Positions 61,132 to 64,000 of a stretch of 64,000 nucleotides of DNA are shown in pieces. A program made the translations under genes and the position numbers. The DNA is from Paenibacillaceae bacterium (GTDB lineage Bacteria; Bacillota; Clostridia; Lachnospirales; Lachnospiraceae), in assembly GCA_015057705.1 (NCBI GenBank), contig SVDU01000024.1:1-64000 (forward strand), in the 5' to 3' direction. The notes beneath the pieces were generated by a model. The model had not been told where the DNA came from and did not search any database. It saw nothing but the letters and a program-made list of their open reading frames with translations. The stretch's first letter is position 1. Every line of letters begins with the position of its first letter.

Positions 61132-62427
61132 CTAGATCAGATTAAACTGTTCCATGATATTTTCCTGATATCCGGGATGCCTGTGTTCTTTTATAAGTGA
61201 GCCAAGTGCCACCAGTCTCTTGTCCGTAAGACGGTTAAGCTTCTTAAGCCTTGATTCGCTGATTGTTTCAGTAGAAATGGAACTTTGATATAATTCTGGC
61301 TCATAACGCCACAGCTTAAGCTGATCCCGATAGCGGGTAATCAGTTTTTGGGCAATATCAAGCCCTTCCGGATCAAAATCACCGGAATAATAAATCTCTG
61401 CACCGCCCTTGACCAGTAAATCAAGAAGGACAAGCACGGAAAGACGAAGCTGACCGCCGGAACAGACGCAGGAAACATCAGTTCCATTTCGTTCTGTAAG
61501 CATTGAGAAAACAGAAGGATTTTCTACAACATAAACCCGAGGTCCCACCGGCTCTGCATACTTTAACAGGCTCAAATTCTGCAGAGTTAATATCTGAGGC
61601 TCTCTTCTTTTCAGATATGCTTCCATTCCCTTGTGGACTGTTCCCTCTAAGACATATCCCTTGATTCCATAACAAAGAACCCAGTTATATAAATCATCTT
61701 TTATAATGCCTGCCCTGTAAAAAAGTTCTGTTCTTTCTTCCAGAGCAGTCTGGAAAAGATTGCACTCACCGCCTAAAAGAGTACGAATCCCCTGCAAAAG
61801 ATACGTTAAGCTTCTTTTTCCTTCATCAAAATAATGAGGATTGCCAGTGATAGAAGCAGCAAATACCGGCAGCCTTAAATAATTGTCTGAAAAAACGGGA
61901 AGGCTGTTTAAACCACACGATATGACTGGAAGCTGTTCTAAAAACCAGTCCGGGCTGGAATTATAATCCCTTATCATTAAGGTATTTAAAGCACTCCCTT
62001 TTATCAGACCACTCTCCAACCACATCCCGGCCGGAGTTCCATGAAAGGTATGGGCATACTCCATGAAATAATTTTCACGTGTTTCCTCTTCTCTGGCCTT
62101 TCTTTCCTTATTGGAAACCAGCGTATCATCCAGAACCATGGTAACCAGTGCCTCTAAGCAGCATCCGGCAAAACGAGTCCGTTCTATCGCCTTATTAATC
62201 TGTCTGACAGAGACGCAGAGTGTCTGCCCCTGATTTATCTCCACCTGCAAAAAACCTTCCAGAGACTCTGCCTCTTCCTTTGTCAGTTCAGATATAATAA
62301 TCTTACCACCCAGCCGGGAGAGGGATTGATATTTTTCCCGAAGTCCTTTTAACAAACGCCGAAACCCCATGCTGCTAAAATACCTGACCGCTTCCTCCAA
62401 AAGCTCATCGCCGTTCCATTTCTCCAT
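61132..62427 (-). CDS. jetD: Wadjet anti-plasmid nuclease subunit JetD (TIGR02679 type)
   Basis: A 431-residue protein with a helical N-terminal part (about 1-60, RRLLKGLREKYQSLSRLGGK), a central domain, and a C-terminal Toprim/DUF2399 domain: RVYVVENPSVFSML supplies the Glu and GGAEIYYSGDFDPEGLDIAQ the Asp-x-Asp of a topoisomerase-VI-A-like nuclease site. In Wadjet, JetD cuts small circular DNA detected by the SMC-like JetABC complex. I use the ATG at 62427 (AGAAGG 10 nt upstream); 62454 is possible. It overlaps the jetC 3' end by 23 nt. jetA and jetB should lie beyond the window. Confidence 0.88.
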   Translation of the reverse strand: MEKWNGDELLEEAVRYFSSMGFRRLLKGLREKYQSLSRLGGKIIISELTKEEAESLEGFLQVEINQGQTLCVSVRQINKAIERTRFAGCCLEALVTMVLDDTLVSNKERKAREEETRENYFMEYAHTFHGTPAGMWLESGLIKGSALNTLMIRDYNSSPDWFLEQLPVISCGLNSLPVFSDNYLRLPVFAASITGNPHYFDEGKRSLTYLLQGIRTLLGGECNLFQTALEERTELFYRAGIIKDDLYNWVLCYGIKGYVLEGTVHKGMEAYLKRREPQILTLQNLSLLKYAEPVGPRVYVVENPSVFSMLTERNGTDVSCVCSGGQLRLSVLVLLDLLVKGGAEIYYSGDFDPEGLDIAQKLITRYRDQLKLWRYEPELYQSSISTETISESRLKKLNRLTDKRLVALGSLIKEHRHPGYQENIMEQFNLI

Positions 62428-64000
62428 CTTTTGCAGGCCTTCTAACCTTTCCATTCCAGATATAGGGTAGTACTGTAACGAATTTTGCATTTTCTTTCCG
62501 TAAAAGCTGGTAAATCGCCAGCTCGGGAACGGTTTCGCAGTCTCCCCATAAAATCTGTGAATTAATGATAAATTCAAAATCCATATCTACCATAAGCCGG
62601 AACATATCGCTGATGTTCTGCTCATCCACACCCGCAAATGCCTCATCTAAAGACACCAGTCTGGGGGCGTCATCTCTGGCACCGTCATATTTAGCCACTA
62701 CGGAAGAAAACAGCGGAACGTACATGGACATGGCCTTTTCTCCACCACTGAAGGTGAAAAACGCATTGTTGGTCAGTTCTTTTCTATTTTCTCCTGTTTT
62801 CTGAAAGAACAGCTGAAATTCAAACCACTTTCTGTAATCCAGTACTTCTTTCATGACTGCATGAAAGCTGCGGATACTTCCGGTATCTTCCATAATTCTT
62901 CTTGCTTCCTGAACTTTTGTCTGAAAATGAAGAGACAGCTGTTCTAATTCCTCTTCACGCATCAGCCCTGCGTCCTTTTTCAACAGTTCTACCAGCTCTC
63001 TGGTATCCAGCTGTCCTTCCTCCTCGGCTTTTTTCTTTTTCCAGACCAGACTTAGTTTTAATCCGCTGGAGGTATTCATAGTGCCCATGAGCCGGTTCAT
63101 TTTTTCCACCCAGCTCTCACTTTTATAAATTTTATAACGGATTTTCTTGCTCACTGTATTAGCAAGCACGTCTTCAAATAAGGTTCTGTCGCTTTCTTTT
63201 ACCAGACTTTTCTGAATCTCCACGTCACCGGAAAGACCTGAAAGGAGAGTGTCATAGGAAACCTCTCTGCCCTTATATTTGGCAAGTATGACAAGACGCT
63301 TAAACTCAGGCTCTATGGTACCTCTGGGTAGATCCTGGTAGTCTTCTTTCCCAAAAACCGGCTGAATAGTCAGGTTATAGTCCACCAGTTCACTTAAATT
63401 CTCGTAAAATCTCTGCTGGAGTAAACTGCTTAATTCTCCGCTGTTTCTCAGTCCCTCAGACTTCAACTGGCGGCAAACACTGGCAGCTGCCTCAGGAATG
63501 TTTTCCCACAGCAATGTATCAAGTACGTTAACAAGGGATAAATTCTTCTCATCTAAAAGACATCTTTCCAGAAGTGCCAGATCCAGATGCCTTTTTTCCT
63601 TCTGCTCCCTGAGCGCCAACAGCCTGTCTTCACCGAATTTATAATCCTTTTCATAACCGCTTTGCTTTAAATAACAGTCCTTTAACTCATCCGGAATAGC
63701 AGCCAGGCGTTTTATACAATGTTCCAGCTGCTCTCTCACAGACTCATAATCTTTTGCCTTTAACTGCTCATCACAAGCGGATATGGTGCTGTTAAGACCC
63801 GATACTTCCCGATGCTTTTTACCGATATCATATCGGATCTCATCAAGAAGGAGCAAAATCTCTTCCATACGATCCTGCAGAACACGGACATTTTCAAGAG
63901 AATGCAGATATGACTGATGAAGCAGCTCCAGTGATCCGATGGAATCGTAATAGGATGAGGCTTCCTCTATCGCTTCTCTGTATATGGATAGTTCACCTTT
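62405..64000 (-). CDS. jetC: Wadjet SMC-like ATPase JetC, C-terminal part (runs off window)
   Basis: The frame stays open to base 64000 on the minus strand (upstream of the Met at 63868 it reads GSLELLHQSYLHSLENVRVL), so the gene is cut by the window edge; about 531 residues are visible of an expected 1300-1400. This part has a long coiled coil (about 1-180), then the ABC signature TFSGGEKAMSMYVPLFSSVV and Walker B DAPRLVSLDEAFAGVDEQN, and the switch region FIINSQILWGDC. This is the C-terminal head of a MukB/SbcC-like ATPase, TIGR02680 type. It overlaps jetD. Function: loop-extruding sensor of small circular plasmids. Confidence 0.88.
   Translation of the reverse strand, partial: KGELSIYREAIEEASSYYDSIGSLELLHQSYLHSLENVRVLQDRMEEILLLLDEIRYDIGKKHREVSGLNSTISACDEQLKAKDYESVREQLEHCIKRLAAIPDELKDCYLKQSGYEKDYKFGEDRLLALREQKEKRHLDLALLERCLLDEKNLSLVNVLDTLLWENIPEAAASVCRQLKSEGLRNSGELSSLLQQRFYENLSELVDYNLTIQPVFGKEDYQDLPRGTIEPEFKRLVILAKYKGREVSYDTLLSGLSGDVEIQKSLVKESDRTLFEDVLANTVSKKIRYKIYKSESWVEKMNRLMGTMNTSSGLKLSLVWKKKKAEEEGQLDTRELVELLKKDAGLMREEELEQLSLHFQTKVQEARRIMEDTGSIRSFHAVMKEVLDYRKWFEFQLFFQKTGENRKELTNNAFFTFSGGEKAMSMYVPLFSSVVAKYDGARDDAPRLVSLDEAFAGVDEQNISDMFRLMVDMDFEFIINSQILWGDCETVPELAIYQLLRKENAKFVTVLPYIWNGKVRRPAKDGEMERR

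Overview
The window looks like chromosomal DNA of a low-GC anaerobic Firmicute of the class Clostridia, most likely Lachnospiraceae of the Lacrimispora/Hungatella type. This is inferred from the SCIFF ranthipeptide pair scfA-scfB next to secDF-tgt-yajC, LytTR regulators paired with GHKL kinases, many choline-binding-type cell-wall repeats, an LCP glycan ligase, and strong AGGAGG ribosome sites with frequent TTG/GTG starts. Most genes lie on the minus strand. No rRNA operon, IS element, integrase or CRISPR array is visible.

Layout: (1) 1-8.6 kb: the 5' part of a tRNA-Ser(UGA), a small XRE regulator, then a minus-strand housekeeping run tex, YcxB-like, tsaE, tsaB, rimI, two small unknown proteins, rnz, tsaD, ispD. 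tsaB/E/D make the t6A tRNA modification. (2) 8.7-16.4 kb: small membrane proteins, an ACT-regulator/hom/lysC operon, prfB with its programmed +1 frameshift, and secA. (3) 16.4-16.9 kb: a non-coding gap with a cluster of DnaA-box-like 9-mers, then hpf. (4) 17.6-22.4 kb: an AgrC/AgrA-like two-component pair, a coiled-coil protein, trxB, an SDR reductase and a MarR regulator. (5) 22.6-28.5 kb: scfA, scfB, secDF, tgt, yajC and a divergent TIGR04086-like membrane protein. (6) 28.5-29.2 kb: two large imperfect palindromes in a gene-free gap, the second forming the last codons of a CNNM/CBS transporter gene. (7) 29.2-34 kb: CNNM/CBS protein, lspA, a ClpX-type unfoldase and htrA.

(8) 34.2-47 kb: a nine-gene minus-strand operon for a surface polysaccharide: a TPP-dependent synthase, NAD-dependent sugar epimerase/reductase, C-methyltransferase-like protein, isopropanol-dehydrogenase-like zinc ADH, three GT2 glycosyltransferases, a polyprenyl-phosphate sugar transferase and an LCP ligase. 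The set suggests an unusual modified sugar built, polymerised and attached to the wall. (9) 47.4-54.5 kb: a secreted wall-binding protein, two small coiled-coil proteins, a double-HTH regulator, and a three-gene operon of 7TM histidine kinase, LytTR regulator and permuted papain-like hydrolase, with a possible 38-residue peptide antisense to the hydrolase gene. (10) 54.6-60.8 kb: two miniature phage tail-collar proteins, an F5/8-type plus cadherin-like protein, and a 1470-residue repeat-rich wall-bound protein. (11) 61.1-64 kb: the end of a Wadjet-type anti-plasmid operon: jetD and the C-terminal part of the SMC-like jetC, which runs off the window.

All calls rest on reading motifs, start sites and context by eye; no database search was run.
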